From Clostridia bacterium (GTDB lineage Bacteria > Bacillota > Clostridia > Oscillospirales > Acutalibacteraceae): a DNA stretch of 60,292 bases. Positions 1 through 7,371 of this stretch are shown here, piece by piece (position 1 is the first letter of the stretch; every line of letters starts with the position of its first letter). The position numbers and the translations under genes were made by a program. The DNA lies in the NCBI GenBank assembly GCA_900766895.1, contig CAAFXF010000017.1, positions 1-60,292 of the forward strand. Direction: 5' to 3'. The notes under the pieces are model-generated. The model saw nothing but the letters and a program-made list of their open reading frames with translations. It did no database searches and was not told the origin of the DNA.

Positions 1-112
1 ACGCTCCACTCCAAAGTCGGACAAAAACATCAATTATCTAATTTCATAAAAAACTTACACACTTTTCTTGACAAAGCCATCCTGGTCATTTTTTTAGTCT
101 GTTTATATTGTA

Positions 113-649
113 TTAGCCAAAGTATCTCTTGAGAAGACCCTTGAAAGCCTTGCCGTGTCTTGCTTCGTCACGAGCCATTTCGTGAACTGTGTCGTGGATA
201 GCGTCGAGTCCCTGCTCCTTAGCCATCTTTGCAAGCTCAAACTTGCCCTTTGTAGCACCGTTCTCGGCAGCAACTCTCATCTCAAGGTTCTTCTTTGTTG
301 AATCTGTGATAACCTCACCGAGAAGCTCTGCAAACTTTGCAGCGTGCTCTGCCTCTTCGTAAGCAGCCTTTTCCCAATAAAGACCGATTTCAGGATAGCC
401 CTCTCTGTGAGCAACTCTTGCCATTGCAAGATACATACCAACCTCGGTACATTCACCGTTGAAGTTCTCTCTTAAGCCCTTGATGATTTCCTCATCAACG
501 CCCTGTGCAACGCCTACGATGTGCTCTGCAGCCCAAGCCATAGCCTCGCCCTCTTCTCTTACAGCCATCTTAGCCTTACAGATTGGGCAGATGTCGATTG
601 GTTCGTCACTTTCGTAGCCACATACAGGACAATAGTATTTTTTTTGCAT
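113..649 (-). CDS. rbr: Rubrerythrin (non-haem iron peroxidase)
   Basis: Rubrerythrins reduce hydrogen peroxide in the cytoplasm of anaerobes, with electrons passing through a rubredoxin-like centre to a di-iron site. The 178-residue protein starts MQKKYYCPVCGY: the rubredoxin-like Cys-x2-Cys pairs (CPVC, CPIC) are at the N terminus here, with a ferritin-like domain carrying the ExxH iron motifs (EEAEH, DEARH) behind them, so the domain order is the reverse of classical rubrerythrin. I chose the ATG at 649 because AAGGAG lies just upstream; the longer reading frame to 844 runs through the upstream gene. It follows the PerR-like gene by 28 bases, on the same strand, so it is probably cotranscribed and peroxide-induced. 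Confidence 0.95.
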   Translation of the reverse strand: MQKKYYCPVCGYESDEPIDICPICKAKMAVREEGEAMAWAAEHIVGVAQGVDEEIIKGLRENFNGECTEVGMYLAMARVAHREGYPEIGLYWEKAAYEEAEHAAKFAELLGEVITDSTKKNLEMRVAAENGATKGKFELAKMAKEQGLDAIHDTVHEMARDEARHGKAFKGLLKRYFG

Positions 650-677
650 AGTTTTTATCTCCTTATAATAAAATTTG

Positions 678-1076
678 TTATTTACATTCAGGGCATATGC
701 CACTGTAATATACATCTCTTCTTTTGATTTCAAAATCATTAATGCTGTCGCATTTGATATTGTCGATGTCAAAATCAAAAATCTTGTTACATTTGGTGCA
801 CCTAAAGTGCCCGTGCAGGCTGATGTCTGCGTCATAGTGCACACGCTCGCTGTCTATCTTAACCGATAGAATTAATCCCTCCTGCTCTAACGATTGCAAT
901 ACATTATATATAGTCGTTCTCGAAATTGAGGGGTTTGAGCTGAGCATATATCGGTATACTTCCTCAACATCAGGGTGAGTGGGATGCTCACACAAATATT
1001 TGTATATTTCAATACGCTGCGGTGTGGCTCTGTATGAATGGCACTTGAATATGCTTTTAATAGTTTCAACTGTCAT
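678..1076 (-). CDS. Fur-family regulator, PerR-like
   Basis: A 132-residue Fur-family metal-dependent repressor. The winged-helix DNA-binding part (about residues 1-80) contains RATPQRIEIYKYL and the recognition-helix region SISRTTIYNVLQSLEQEGLI. The C-terminal dimerisation part has the regulatory His/Asp motif (HYDAD, HGHFRCTKC) and two CxxC zinc-site pairs (CTKC, CPEC). Its position directly upstream of rubrerythrin on the same strand favours a PerR (peroxide sensor) role over Fur or Zur. A Fur-type operator overlaps its own promoter, so autoregulation is likely. The subfamily assignment is inference from context. Confidence 0.88.
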   Translation of the reverse strand: MTVETIKSIFKCHSYRATPQRIEIYKYLCEHPTHPDVEEVYRYMLSSNPSISRTTIYNVLQSLEQEGLILSVKIDSERVHYDADISLHGHFRCTKCNKIFDFDIDNIKCDSINDFEIKRRDVYYSGICPECK

Positions 1077-1090
1077 TTTGTCACCTACAC

Positions 1091-1117
1091 TGTAATGATT
1101 ACAATGTAATTATACAT
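1091..1117. promoter_or_regulatory. Fur/PerR-type operator, overlapping hexamer array
   Basis: Four alternating hexamers separated by single bases: TGTAAT-G-ATTACA-A-TGTAAT-T-ATACAT. The first three form two overlapping perfect 6-1-6 palindromes (1091-1103 and 1098-1110), the arrangement known for Fur-family boxes. It lies 14 bases upstream of the PerR-like start codon and overlaps the -10 element of that gene's promoter. Confidence 0.8.
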
Positions 1118-1137
1118 AACACGATATGGTTTGTCAA
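1109..1137 (-). promoter_or_regulatory. Promoter of the PerR-like/rubrerythrin operon
   Basis: On the minus strand TTGACA (1132-1137) and TATAAT (1109-1114) are both perfect consensus and 17 bases apart. The -10 box lies inside the Fur-type operator, so bound repressor would block polymerase. Confidence 0.85.
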
Positions 1138-1225
1138 CATTTTTTTGAGATGTTATATCTTTTATACGATATTGTTAAATAATTATCAATCTATTGTTAA
1201 AATTGACAAAGTTTAATATAATACA

Positions 1226-1253
1226 TTGACAAAAAGTTAATTATCTATATAAT
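1226..1253 (+). promoter_or_regulatory. Promoter of serC-serA
   Basis: TTGACA (1226-1231) and TATAAT (1248-1253), both consensus, spaced 16 bases, about 60 bases upstream of serC. Confidence 0.75.
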
Positions 1254-1312
1254 GTAATACATACGTTGAAAAAGCGGTATATATTTTAACTGTAAGAGAG
1301 GTAACTATTATT

Positions 1313-2398
1313 ATGGCAAGAGTTTACAATTTTAGCGCAGGTCCTTCAACCCTACCTGAAAGCGTGCTTCAAAAGGCAGCTGCGGAAATTATGGATTATA
1401 AGGGCAGCGGACAGTCTGTAATGGAGATGAGCCACCGTTCAAAGTGGTTTGATGATATTATTAAGGAAGCGGAGGCTCTTATGAGAGAGCTTTATAAGGT
1501 TCCCGACAACTACAAGGTATTGTTCCTTCAGGGTGGTGCATCGGCACAGTTTTCTGCTATTCCGCTCAATTTTATGAACGGTTCGGGCAAGGCTGATTAT
1601 ATCATTACAGGTCAGTGGGCAAAGAAGGCATTTCAGGAGGCTCAAAAGTACGGCGACGCTGTTGCCGTTGCTTCATCGGCAGACAAGACCTTCTCATACA
1701 TTCCAAAGACAAAGCCTGAGGATTTCAGAGAAGATGCAGACTATGTATATATTTGTATGAACAATACAATTTACGGTACTGTTTACAAGGAGCTTCCACC
1801 TGTCGGCGACAAGGTGCTTATTGCAGACGTATCATCATGCGCATTGTCAGAGCCACTTGACATCAGCAAGTTCGGTGTTGTTTACTTTGGAGCTCAAAAG
1901 AACGTTGCACCGGCAGGCTTGGTTGTTGCAATTATTCGTGAGGATTTGCTCGGCAACGCAAGAGATATTTGCCCTGTAATGATGAACTACAAGGTTCAGG
2001 CAGATGCAGATTCTCTTTACAATACACCTCCGTGCTGGACTATTTATATCTGCAAGCTTGTGCTTGATTGGATTAAGGAGGAGTTTGGCTCGCTTGACGC
2101 TATGAAGGCTCATAACGAAAAGAAGGCTGCAATCCTTTATAATTTCCTTGACAATTCACAAATGTTTAAGGGCACTGTTGTTCCTGAGGACAGAAGCCTT
2201 ATGAACGTTCCGTTTGTAACAGACAGCGACGAGCTTAATGCAAAGTTCATTAAGGAGGCAACAGAGGCAGGCTTTGTTAACCTTAAGGGACACAGAACAG
2301 TAGGCGGTATGAGAGCTTCTATCTACAATGCAATGCCAATCGAGGGCGTTCAAAAGCTCGTTGAGTTTATGGCAGAGTTTGAAAAGAATAACAAGTAA
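1313..2398 (+). CDS. serC: Phosphoserine aminotransferase
   Basis: Converts 3-phosphohydroxypyruvate and glutamate to phosphoserine, the second step of serine synthesis; PLP-dependent and cytosolic. The 361-residue protein has the family's length and N terminus (VYNFSAGPSTLPESVL), the phosphate/substrate segment LFLQGGASAQF and the PLP lysine in FGAQKNVAPAG. The ATG at 1313 is preceded by AGAGAGG. It lies 17 bases before serA, forming a two-gene serine operon that ends at the hairpin at 3590. Homologues usually read KN(I/L/V)GPAG; here the first Gly is Ala, a conservative change. Confidence 0.97.
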   Translation: MARVYNFSAGPSTLPESVLQKAAAEIMDYKGSGQSVMEMSHRSKWFDDIIKEAEALMRELYKVPDNYKVLFLQGGASAQFSAIPLNFMNGSGKADYIITGQWAKKAFQEAQKYGDAVAVASSADKTFSYIPKTKPEDFREDADYVYICMNNTIYGTVYKELPPVGDKVLIADVSSCALSEPLDISKFGVVYFGAQKNVAPAGLVVAIIREDLLGNARDICPVMMNYKVQADADSLYNTPPCWTIYICKLVLDWIKEEFGSLDAMKAHNEKKAAILYNFLDNSQMFKGTVVPEDRSLMNVPFVTDSDELNAKFIKEATEAGFVNLKGHRTVGGMRASIYNAMPIEGVQKLVEFMAEFEKNNK

Positions 2399-2415
2399 TT
2401 TGAGGTAAGTATATA

Positions 2416-3576
2416 ATGTATAATATTAAGCTATTAAATAAGATTTCCAATGTAGGACTTGCAAAGTTCGATACAAAGGAATTTGCATATGCAGATGATA
2501 TTGAAAATCCCGATGCCATTATGGTGCGCTCAGCATCAATGCACGATATGACAATGCCTGAAAGCCTGCTTGCCATTGCAAGAGCAGGTGCGGGCACAAA
2601 CAACATCCCTGTTGCAGACTGTGCAAATCAGGGTATTGTAGTTTTTAACACTCCGGGTGCAAATGCAAATGCAGTTAAGGAGCTTGTCATTCTCGGTATG
2701 CTTTTGTCATCTCGTAAGGTTACAAAGGCTATTGATTGGTGCAAAACAATCAAGGACGAGGGTGACAATGTAGGCAAGACAGTAGAAAAAGGTAAGTCTG
2801 CATTTGCAGGCCCTGAAATCAAGGGCAAAACCCTTGCCGTTATCGGTCTCGGTGCTATCGGCAGACTTGTTGCCGAGGCGGCTGTTGATTTGGGTATGGA
2901 TGTTATCGGCTACGATCCGTTTCTTCCCGAGGATGCTGTTCTTAAAAAGGGCATAACCGTAAACAATAATCTTGATGAAATTTTCCCACAGGCTGATTAT
3001 ATTACAATTCACGTGCCTCTCACACCCGACACAAAGTATATGATCAACCGCGAGACTATTGATAAGATGAAGGACACTGTTCGTATTATGAACTTTGCCC
3101 GCGGCGACCTTGCCTGCTCGGCAGATGTTGTTGAGGCCCTTGACGACGGAAGAATGGCTTGCTATGTTACAGATTTTCCGGATGCAACACTTATCGGTGT
3201 TGACGGTGTAATTGCTATTCCTCACCTTGGTGCTTCAACTCCCGAGAGCGAGGAAAACTGTGCTGCTATGGGTGCACAGGAGCTTATTGATTATCTTCGT
3301 GACGGTAACATCAAAAATTCCGTAAATATGCCAACAGTATTTATGGCAAGAGGCGGAGTTGCAAGAGTAACCGTTATCCACAAAAATCAACCTAATATGA
3401 TTGCTACTATCACAGATACAATTTCAAAGGACGGCGTAAATATTGCATCCTTTGAGGATAAAAGCAGAGGCGATATTGCATACTCAATCATTGATTGTGA
3501 CAGCGAGGTTTCCGATGCAGTTGCAAAGGATATTGAGTCTGTCGACGGAGTAATTCGCGTAAGAGTAATAAAGTAA
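2416..3576 (+). CDS. serA: D-3-phosphoglycerate dehydrogenase (short ACT-containing type)
   Basis: Catalyses the first, NAD-dependent step of serine synthesis. The 386-residue protein has the split substrate-binding domain, a Rossmann motif (AVIGLGAIGRLVAEAA, about residue 140), the active-site Arg region (NFARGDL) and the catalytic His in HLGASTPESEENC. The last 70 or so residues (from about 315) form an ACT domain, RVTVIHKNQPNMIATITDTI, usually a serine-binding feedback site. Many clostridial SerA proteins have this roughly 385-390 residue form. It is the second gene of the serCA operon. Confidence 0.95.
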   Translation: MYNIKLLNKISNVGLAKFDTKEFAYADDIENPDAIMVRSASMHDMTMPESLLAIARAGAGTNNIPVADCANQGIVVFNTPGANANAVKELVILGMLLSSRKVTKAIDWCKTIKDEGDNVGKTVEKGKSAFAGPEIKGKTLAVIGLGAIGRLVAEAAVDLGMDVIGYDPFLPEDAVLKKGITVNNNLDEIFPQADYITIHVPLTPDTKYMINRETIDKMKDTVRIMNFARGDLACSADVVEALDDGRMACYVTDFPDATLIGVDGVIAIPHLGASTPESEENCAAMGAQELIDYLRDGNIKNSVNMPTVFMARGGVARVTVIHKNQPNMIATITDTISKDGVNIASFEDKSRGDIAYSIIDCDSEVSDAVAKDIESVDGVIRVRVIK

Positions 3577-3589
3577 AGCAAAAAAATAA

Positions 3590-3622
3590 GCACCTTGAAT
3601 CAAAGGATTCAAGGTGCATTTT
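3590..3622 (+). terminator. Terminator after serA
   Basis: GCACCTTGAATC (3590-3601) and GATTCAAGGTGC form a perfect 12-bp stem with a short loop, followed by a T-rich tract. It lies between serA and the convergent trmB and could serve both. Confidence 0.85.
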
Positions 3623-3655
3623 GTTTGTGTAGGTTTGGATTACTATTTATTGCCT

Positions 3656-4324
3656 TTATAATCTTGCCTCTAAACGATAAATCGGATAGCCCTGCGAGGA
3701 AAATCTTGCCTCGTATTCCGTGACTATATTACCCTCGAAATCGCTGTTGTGCAGGTCAAGGCTTATGTTAGACAGCTTAAAGCCGTTTTGTGTAAAGCTT
3801 TCAATGGAAAATTCAAAGAAGTGCATATTGTCTGTTTTTTGGAAAATTGCCGCGTCCTGTGTCATAAGCTCCTTGTATATACCCAAAAATCTGTCTGCAG
3901 TCAGTCTGTGGCAGGCGTGACTCTTTTTTGGATACGGGCAGGAAAAATTCAAAAAGATAAGCCCTATGCTGTGCGCCGGTAAATATGAAGGCAGGTACTC
4001 TGCCGCACAATCCAAAAACTTAATATTTGTCAGCTCGGCGTCTTTTGCCTTTTCGCAGGCAGTGCAAATAACATCCCTTACCTTTTCAACGCAGATAAGA
4101 TTGATGTTTGGATTTTGCTTTGCGTATGTTACGCCAAAGGTGCCCATTCCGCAGCCAATCTCAAGGTAAACGGGATTGTCGTTGCCGAAAAGCTCCTTTA
4201 GGTCTAAAAGATGCTTTTCGTTTTTTACATCGTTAAAGTTCAGACTTTCGTTTCTTAATGTAATAAGATAATCCCGAACAGCCTCAAGCCTTTGCTCAAG
4301 ATTTTTCTTGTGTCGCATTCTCAT
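3656..4324 (-). CDS. trmB: tRNA (guanine-N7-)-methyltransferase
   Basis: Makes m7G46 in the variable loop of tRNAs using S-adenosylmethionine. The 222-residue protein has the SAM-binding motif YLEIGCGMGTFGV (about residue 53), the LDLHNSDFEGN segment and the C-terminal TEYEARF motif, all TrmB hallmarks. The usual SDPWPKxRHxKRR motif reads SCPYPKKSHACHR here: the conserved Asp is Cys, Trp is Tyr and the first Arg is Ser. It is downstream of, and probably cotranscribed with, the DUF1624 gene. A ribosome binding site (AAAGGAACG on the minus strand) lies in a 14-base tandem repeat. Confidence 0.9.
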   Translation of the reverse strand: MRMRHKKNLEQRLEAVRDYLITLRNESLNFNDVKNEKHLLDLKELFGNDNPVYLEIGCGMGTFGVTYAKQNPNINLICVEKVRDVICTACEKAKDAELTNIKFLDCAAEYLPSYLPAHSIGLIFLNFSCPYPKKSHACHRLTADRFLGIYKELMTQDAAIFQKTDNMHFFEFSIESFTQNGFKLSNISLDLHNSDFEGNIVTEYEARFSSQGYPIYRLEARL

Positions 4325-4329
4325 ATTTT

Positions 4330-4357
4330 TTCGTTCCTTTATGTTCGTTCCTTTATG
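4330..4357. repeat. 14-base tandem duplication carrying the trmB ribosome binding site
   Basis: TTCGTTCCTTTATG occurs twice head to tail (4330-4343, 4344-4357). On the minus strand each copy holds AAAGGAACG; the copy nearer trmB is at ribosome-binding distance, and the other overlaps the stop codon of the upstream gene. Confidence 0.85.
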
Positions 4358-5132
4358 ATAACTTTATTTTGCAGTAGATTTTTACACCCTCAAGAAAGGC
4401 GTACAGTATTGCGTAAAGCACAGCCTGATGCCCAAGGTAAAACCAAAGGCTGTTACGCCCTACAAATGCAAGTGACCTTGAATGTTTTTTGTATGCCCAT
4501 TTCGGAAGCCTGCCGTCTTTTACATATTCACCGATAAATGCTCCCGCAAGGAACATAAACAGCCACGGTATGATTGAAAAGTAATCCGCACTTTCAAAGC
4601 TGTCGTTAAATATTCCGAGTGGCATAAGCAGATTTGATGACGGGGCAGGGAGCTTGATTAATCCAAACAGCAATTCACCGGAGTTTATTCCGTAGGTTGA
4701 TGCAAAAAGTATTATGCAAATAAATACACCTATTTTTGCATTGGTTCTTTTTATCAGAGGCATTGCCAAGCCCGTAATTATCATACAGCTTCCGAGACAA
4801 TGCAGTATGCCGAAATATATTTCGGCGTTGTATATCCCCAAAAGCTTTGGCATAATTACCGCTGTTACAAGCGTAACTGCCATACCTGCACCGAGGACAA
4901 TCGCACCTCGCTTAATTGTGTTGCGTGACAGACGTGAGCATATGCCCGATATAATGATAAAGATTGCCCAAAAGATCGGCTGTACCGTGCAAAGCCTGTT
5001 AAATATTGTGTAGCCCCACTCCAAACCAAGCACATCGCCTACATCCAAAAAGAAATGATGCACTATCATTGCAATTATCGCAAACCCGCGAAGCTCATCG
5101 AGCAATTCTATTCTTTGATTATCTGCTTTCAT
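4353..5132 (-). CDS. DUF1624-type (heparan-alpha-glucosaminide acetyltransferase-like) membrane protein
   Basis: A 259-residue polytopic membrane protein with about seven hydrophobic segments. The N terminus RIELLDELRGFAIIAMIVHHFF, broken here only for reading, is typical of DUF1624/YeiB-like acyltransferase membrane proteins, which carry a conserved Asp-x-x-Arg-Gly and following His. The C-terminal GRNSLWFYLGHQAVLY is also typical of membrane acyltransferases. The substrate cannot be read from the sequence. It is transcribed divergently from the GH28 gene and upstream of trmB. Family assignment is good; function is only a family-level inference. Confidence 0.75.
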   Translation of the reverse strand: MKADNQRIELLDELRGFAIIAMIVHHFFLDVGDVLGLEWGYTIFNRLCTVQPIFWAIFIIISGICSRLSRNTIKRGAIVLGAGMAVTLVTAVIMPKLLGIYNAEIYFGILHCLGSCMIITGLAMPLIKRTNAKIGVFICIILFASTYGINSGELLFGLIKLPAPSSNLLMPLGIFNDSFESADYFSIIPWLFMFLAGAFIGEYVKDGRLPKWAYKKHSRSLAFVGRNSLWFYLGHQAVLYAILYAFLEGVKIYCKIKLS

Positions 5133-5185
5133 ATTTCACTCCGAATAAGTTTGTACATTGTATATAATATATCATTCAAAAAAGA

Positions 5186-5214
5186 TTGTAAATACAATTT
5201 TTATGTGTTATTAT
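5186..5214 (+). promoter_or_regulatory. Possible promoter of the GH28 operon
   Basis: TTGTAA (5186-5191) and TATTAT (5209-5214) with a 17-base spacer. Both differ from consensus, so this is a candidate only. Confidence 0.4.
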
Positions 5215-5244
5215 ATTACCAAACATACAAATGAGGTATTATTG

Positions 5245-6621
5245 ATGAAAATATATAATGTTATGCAATACGGTGCAAAGGGTGACGGCAAAACAAACGA
5301 CGCCTTTGCGATTCAGCATGCCATTGATGATTGCTGTAAAAACGGAGGCGGTCAGGTTGTGCTTCCGTCAGGCAGAGTGTTTTACAGTGATTCAATTAAG
5401 TTAAAGACAAATGTTGATTTGCATATTCAAAAGGGTGCAAGGCTAAAGGCGACAGGCAATATTGACGGCTATATCCGTCCCAATAAGCTCATTAATGACC
5501 CAAAGACTGCACTTATCGGTAACCCGGTAACAGGTAAGCCAAGCTTTGTTTTTATCTATGCATACGAGGCTGATAATTGTACAATAAGCGGTGAGGGAAC
5601 AATTGATGCAAACGGACACGCCTTTGTTCAACGCAAGGACAGGTATTATGTTACGGGTGACTTTTATCCGCGTCCTACTGTTATTTATGTGGAAAAAAGC
5701 AATCATATCACCTTTAAGGAATTTACCGTTGTTGACGCACCGTTTTGGACTCTTCATCCTGCCGGCTGTGATGACGTGCTTATTGACAGAATACGCATAC
5801 TTAACGATTTGGATGTTGCAAATTCGGACGGTATCGACCCTGACCATTGCAGTAATGTAAGGATTTTGGGTTGTCACGTTACCTGTGCCGACGATTGTAT
5901 TTGTCTTAAGGCAAGCAAGGGCAATGCAGAATACGGACCTTGCGAAAATATAATTATTGACGGCTGTACTCTTGTTTCTACCTCTGCGGCAATAAAGATT
6001 GGCACAGAGGGAGTCGGCGATTTCAAAAATGTAATCGTGTCAAACTGTGTTATCTCAAAATCAAACCGCGGGCTGTCTATCCAAATCCGTGACGGCGGAT
6101 GTGTAGAAAATGTTACATATTCGAATATAATTATTGAAACACGCAGATTTTGCCCTGATTGGTGGGGAACGGCAGAGCCGATTGTCATCACAACCTTTAA
6201 CCGTGATGAAAATACAAAAAGCGGTACAATCAAAAATATCCGTTTCTTTAATGTTACCGCAAAGGGCGAAAACGGTGTTCTCATCCACGGCAACGCAGAA
6301 AATATTATAGAAGACGTTACCTTTGAAAATTGCCAAATAACACTTACCAAAACATCAAAGTGGGATTGCGGATTGTATGATTTGCGTCCCTGTCTTGATT
6401 GGGGCGTTGAAAAATACGACAACTCGGCGTTCTTTATTCGCTACGCAAAAAATGTACTTATAGAAAAAACAAAGACCGCCTGGGGCAATCTTTGCGATAG
6501 CTATAAGCATGCCATTGATGCCGAAAATGTAGAAAATCTTGAGCTTGTAAGGTTTAGCGGAAAGGCTGCTTCTCCCGTTGAGGAGGACATCAAGCTAAAC
6601 AATGTAAAGCTTGTTAAATAA
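5245..6621 (+). CDS. Glycoside hydrolase family 28 protein (polygalacturonase-like, cytosolic)
   Basis: A right-handed beta-helix enzyme of the pectin-degrading GH28 family. The N terminus MKIYNVMQYGAKGDGKTNDAF is typical of the family. The catalytic aspartates are present in NSDGIDP and ADDCICLK. The usual GHG histidine motif is replaced by TSAAIKIG and the RIK motif reads IQIRDG, so it is not a standard polygalacturonase; a relative acting on short, substituted or rhamnose-containing pectin fragments is possible. I chose the ATG at 5245 (GAGG 8 bases upstream) over an upstream ATG with no ribosome binding site. No signal peptide is visible, so it probably acts on imported oligosaccharides. 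458 residues. Confidence 0.9.
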   Translation: MKIYNVMQYGAKGDGKTNDAFAIQHAIDDCCKNGGGQVVLPSGRVFYSDSIKLKTNVDLHIQKGARLKATGNIDGYIRPNKLINDPKTALIGNPVTGKPSFVFIYAYEADNCTISGEGTIDANGHAFVQRKDRYYVTGDFYPRPTVIYVEKSNHITFKEFTVVDAPFWTLHPAGCDDVLIDRIRILNDLDVANSDGIDPDHCSNVRILGCHVTCADDCICLKASKGNAEYGPCENIIIDGCTLVSTSAAIKIGTEGVGDFKNVIVSNCVISKSNRGLSIQIRDGGCVENVTYSNIIIETRRFCPDWWGTAEPIVITTFNRDENTKSGTIKNIRFFNVTAKGENGVLIHGNAENIIEDVTFENCQITLTKTSKWDCGLYDLRPCLDWGVEKYDNSAFFIRYAKNVLIEKTKTAWGNLCDSYKHAIDAENVENLELVRFSGKAASPVEEDIKLNNVKLVK

Positions 6622-6637
6622 TTAGGAGGTTATAATT

Positions 6638-7042
6638 ATGATACAAATGAAGGGATACAAGATTAACACTCTTGAATTTGAAAATAAGGTTGATAACGGC
6701 ACACAGCTTAAGCTTCAGAATCAGGTTAAGTATAATGTAAATTATATTGATGCAGAAAAAAGATGCTTCGGTATCTTGAGCTTTAGAGTTGCCGACGCCG
6801 ATATGCAGCCGTTTGAAATTAAGCTTGAGCTTGTTGCAGAGTTTACATTTGAGGATTCTGACGAAAAGCCGGATATTCACGTGGATTCATTCGACCAAAT
6901 CTTTCCGTTTGTCCGCCAAATCATCAACAACACAACATCAATGGCAGGTATGCCCGGCTTGATGATTCCCATGATGAAGCTTAACAAAGACACTGTTGCT
7001 GTCGGCAAGCCGAATAACGATGATGAGGGAATGTTGAACTGA
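6638..7042 (+). CDS. SecB-like protein
   Basis: A 134-residue acidic, beta-strand-rich protein. The segment from about residue 85, SFDQIFPFVRQIINNTTSMA, followed by GLMIPMMKLN, resembles the ILFPYAREC...FPPLLLAPVNF region of SecB export chaperones. A perfect AGGAGG (6624-6629) precedes the ATG. It follows the GH28 gene by 16 bases and overlaps the next start codon by one base, so the three are one transcript. SecB relatives in Gram-positives are often not export chaperones but antitoxin-associated or stand-alone proteins, so I name only the fold. Confidence 0.6.
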   Translation: MIQMKGYKINTLEFENKVDNGTQLKLQNQVKYNVNYIDAEKRCFGILSFRVADADMQPFEIKLELVAEFTFEDSDEKPDIHVDSFDQIFPFVRQIINNTTSMAGMPGLMIPMMKLNKDTVAVGKPNNDDEGMLN

Positions 7043-7227
7043 TGGCAGATTTGTGCGATACCTGTTGGTATAATGTATACGACGAGGACGACGGGCAAAG
7101 CTATTGCGACCTTCAGCTTGACCAGGATGAATACGGCAAGCTTCTTGAACGTCAGCGACAGGGCAAGCCCTGTAAGTATTATCGCAGGGATGTCGGCGAA
7201 TACGGAATTGTAAGAAAACAAAATTAA
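7042..7227 (+). CDS. Small Cys-rich protein (DUF6472-like)
   Basis: A 61-residue acidic protein that starts inside the previous stop codon (TGATG), so it is translationally coupled. It has four cysteines, CDTC near the N terminus and single Cys residues in SYCDL and KPCKYY, and ends with GEYGIVRKQN. The layout (CDTCWYNVYDE...YCDL...PCKYY) matches small clostridial proteins annotated DUF6472 as far as I can recall; a bound metal is plausible. Function unknown. A terminator follows directly. Confidence 0.7.
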   Translation: MADLCDTCWYNVYDEDDGQSYCDLQLDQDEYGKLLERQRQGKPCKYYRRDVGEYGIVRKQN

Positions 7228-7240
7228 ATATGCTTTTGTG

Positions 7241-7275
7241 TACGCATCGCTTTTATACGCGGTGCGTATTTTTTA
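7241..7275 (+). terminator. Terminator after the GH28 operon
   Basis: TACGCATCGC (7241-7250) pairs with GCGGTGCGTA (7259-7268, one G-T pair), followed by seven T residues. Confidence 0.9.
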
Positions 7276-7284
7276 ACATTTGTG

Positions 7285-7312
7285 TTGACTTTTGTATATA
7301 ATGTGGTATAAT
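7285..7312 (+). promoter_or_regulatory. Promoter of the metal-efflux operon
   Basis: TTGACT (7285-7290) and TATAAT (7307-7312) with a 16-base spacer. The operator at 7321-7344 begins 8 bases after the -10 box, over the expected transcription start. Confidence 0.8.
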
Positions 7313-7320
7313 ACAAATGA

Positions 7321-7344
7321 ACATATGAATAGTTGTTCATATGT
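7321..7344. promoter_or_regulatory. ArsR/SmtB-family metalloregulator operator
   Basis: A perfect 9-bp inverted repeat, ACATATGAA (7321-7329) and TTCATATGT (7336-7344), separated by 6 bases. The core TGAA-N6-TTCA is the established SmtB/CadC/CzrA 12-2-12 site. It lies between the promoter and the HMA gene. No ArsR-family gene is found nearby, so the regulator must be encoded elsewhere. Confidence 0.75.
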
Positions 7345-7371
7345 AATTTGGGATTATCGGTGGGTATTTTC

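Noticed and set aside
1..112. Possible gene end upstream of rubrerythrin.
   Set aside because: No frame, motif or repeat could be supported in these 112 bases.
1251..1264. TGTAATACATAC near the serC promoter as a second Fur-type site.
   Set aside because: Only one hexamer matches and it lacks the paired, single-base-spaced partner seen at 1091-1117.
2707..3225. 172-codon antisense frame within serA.
   Set aside because: Overlaps the Rossmann and active-site part of serA and shows no known domain.
5874..6422. Long antisense frame within the GH28 gene.
   Set aside because: Shadow of the real gene on the opposite strand; the GH28 frame has clear family motifs and a ribosome binding site.
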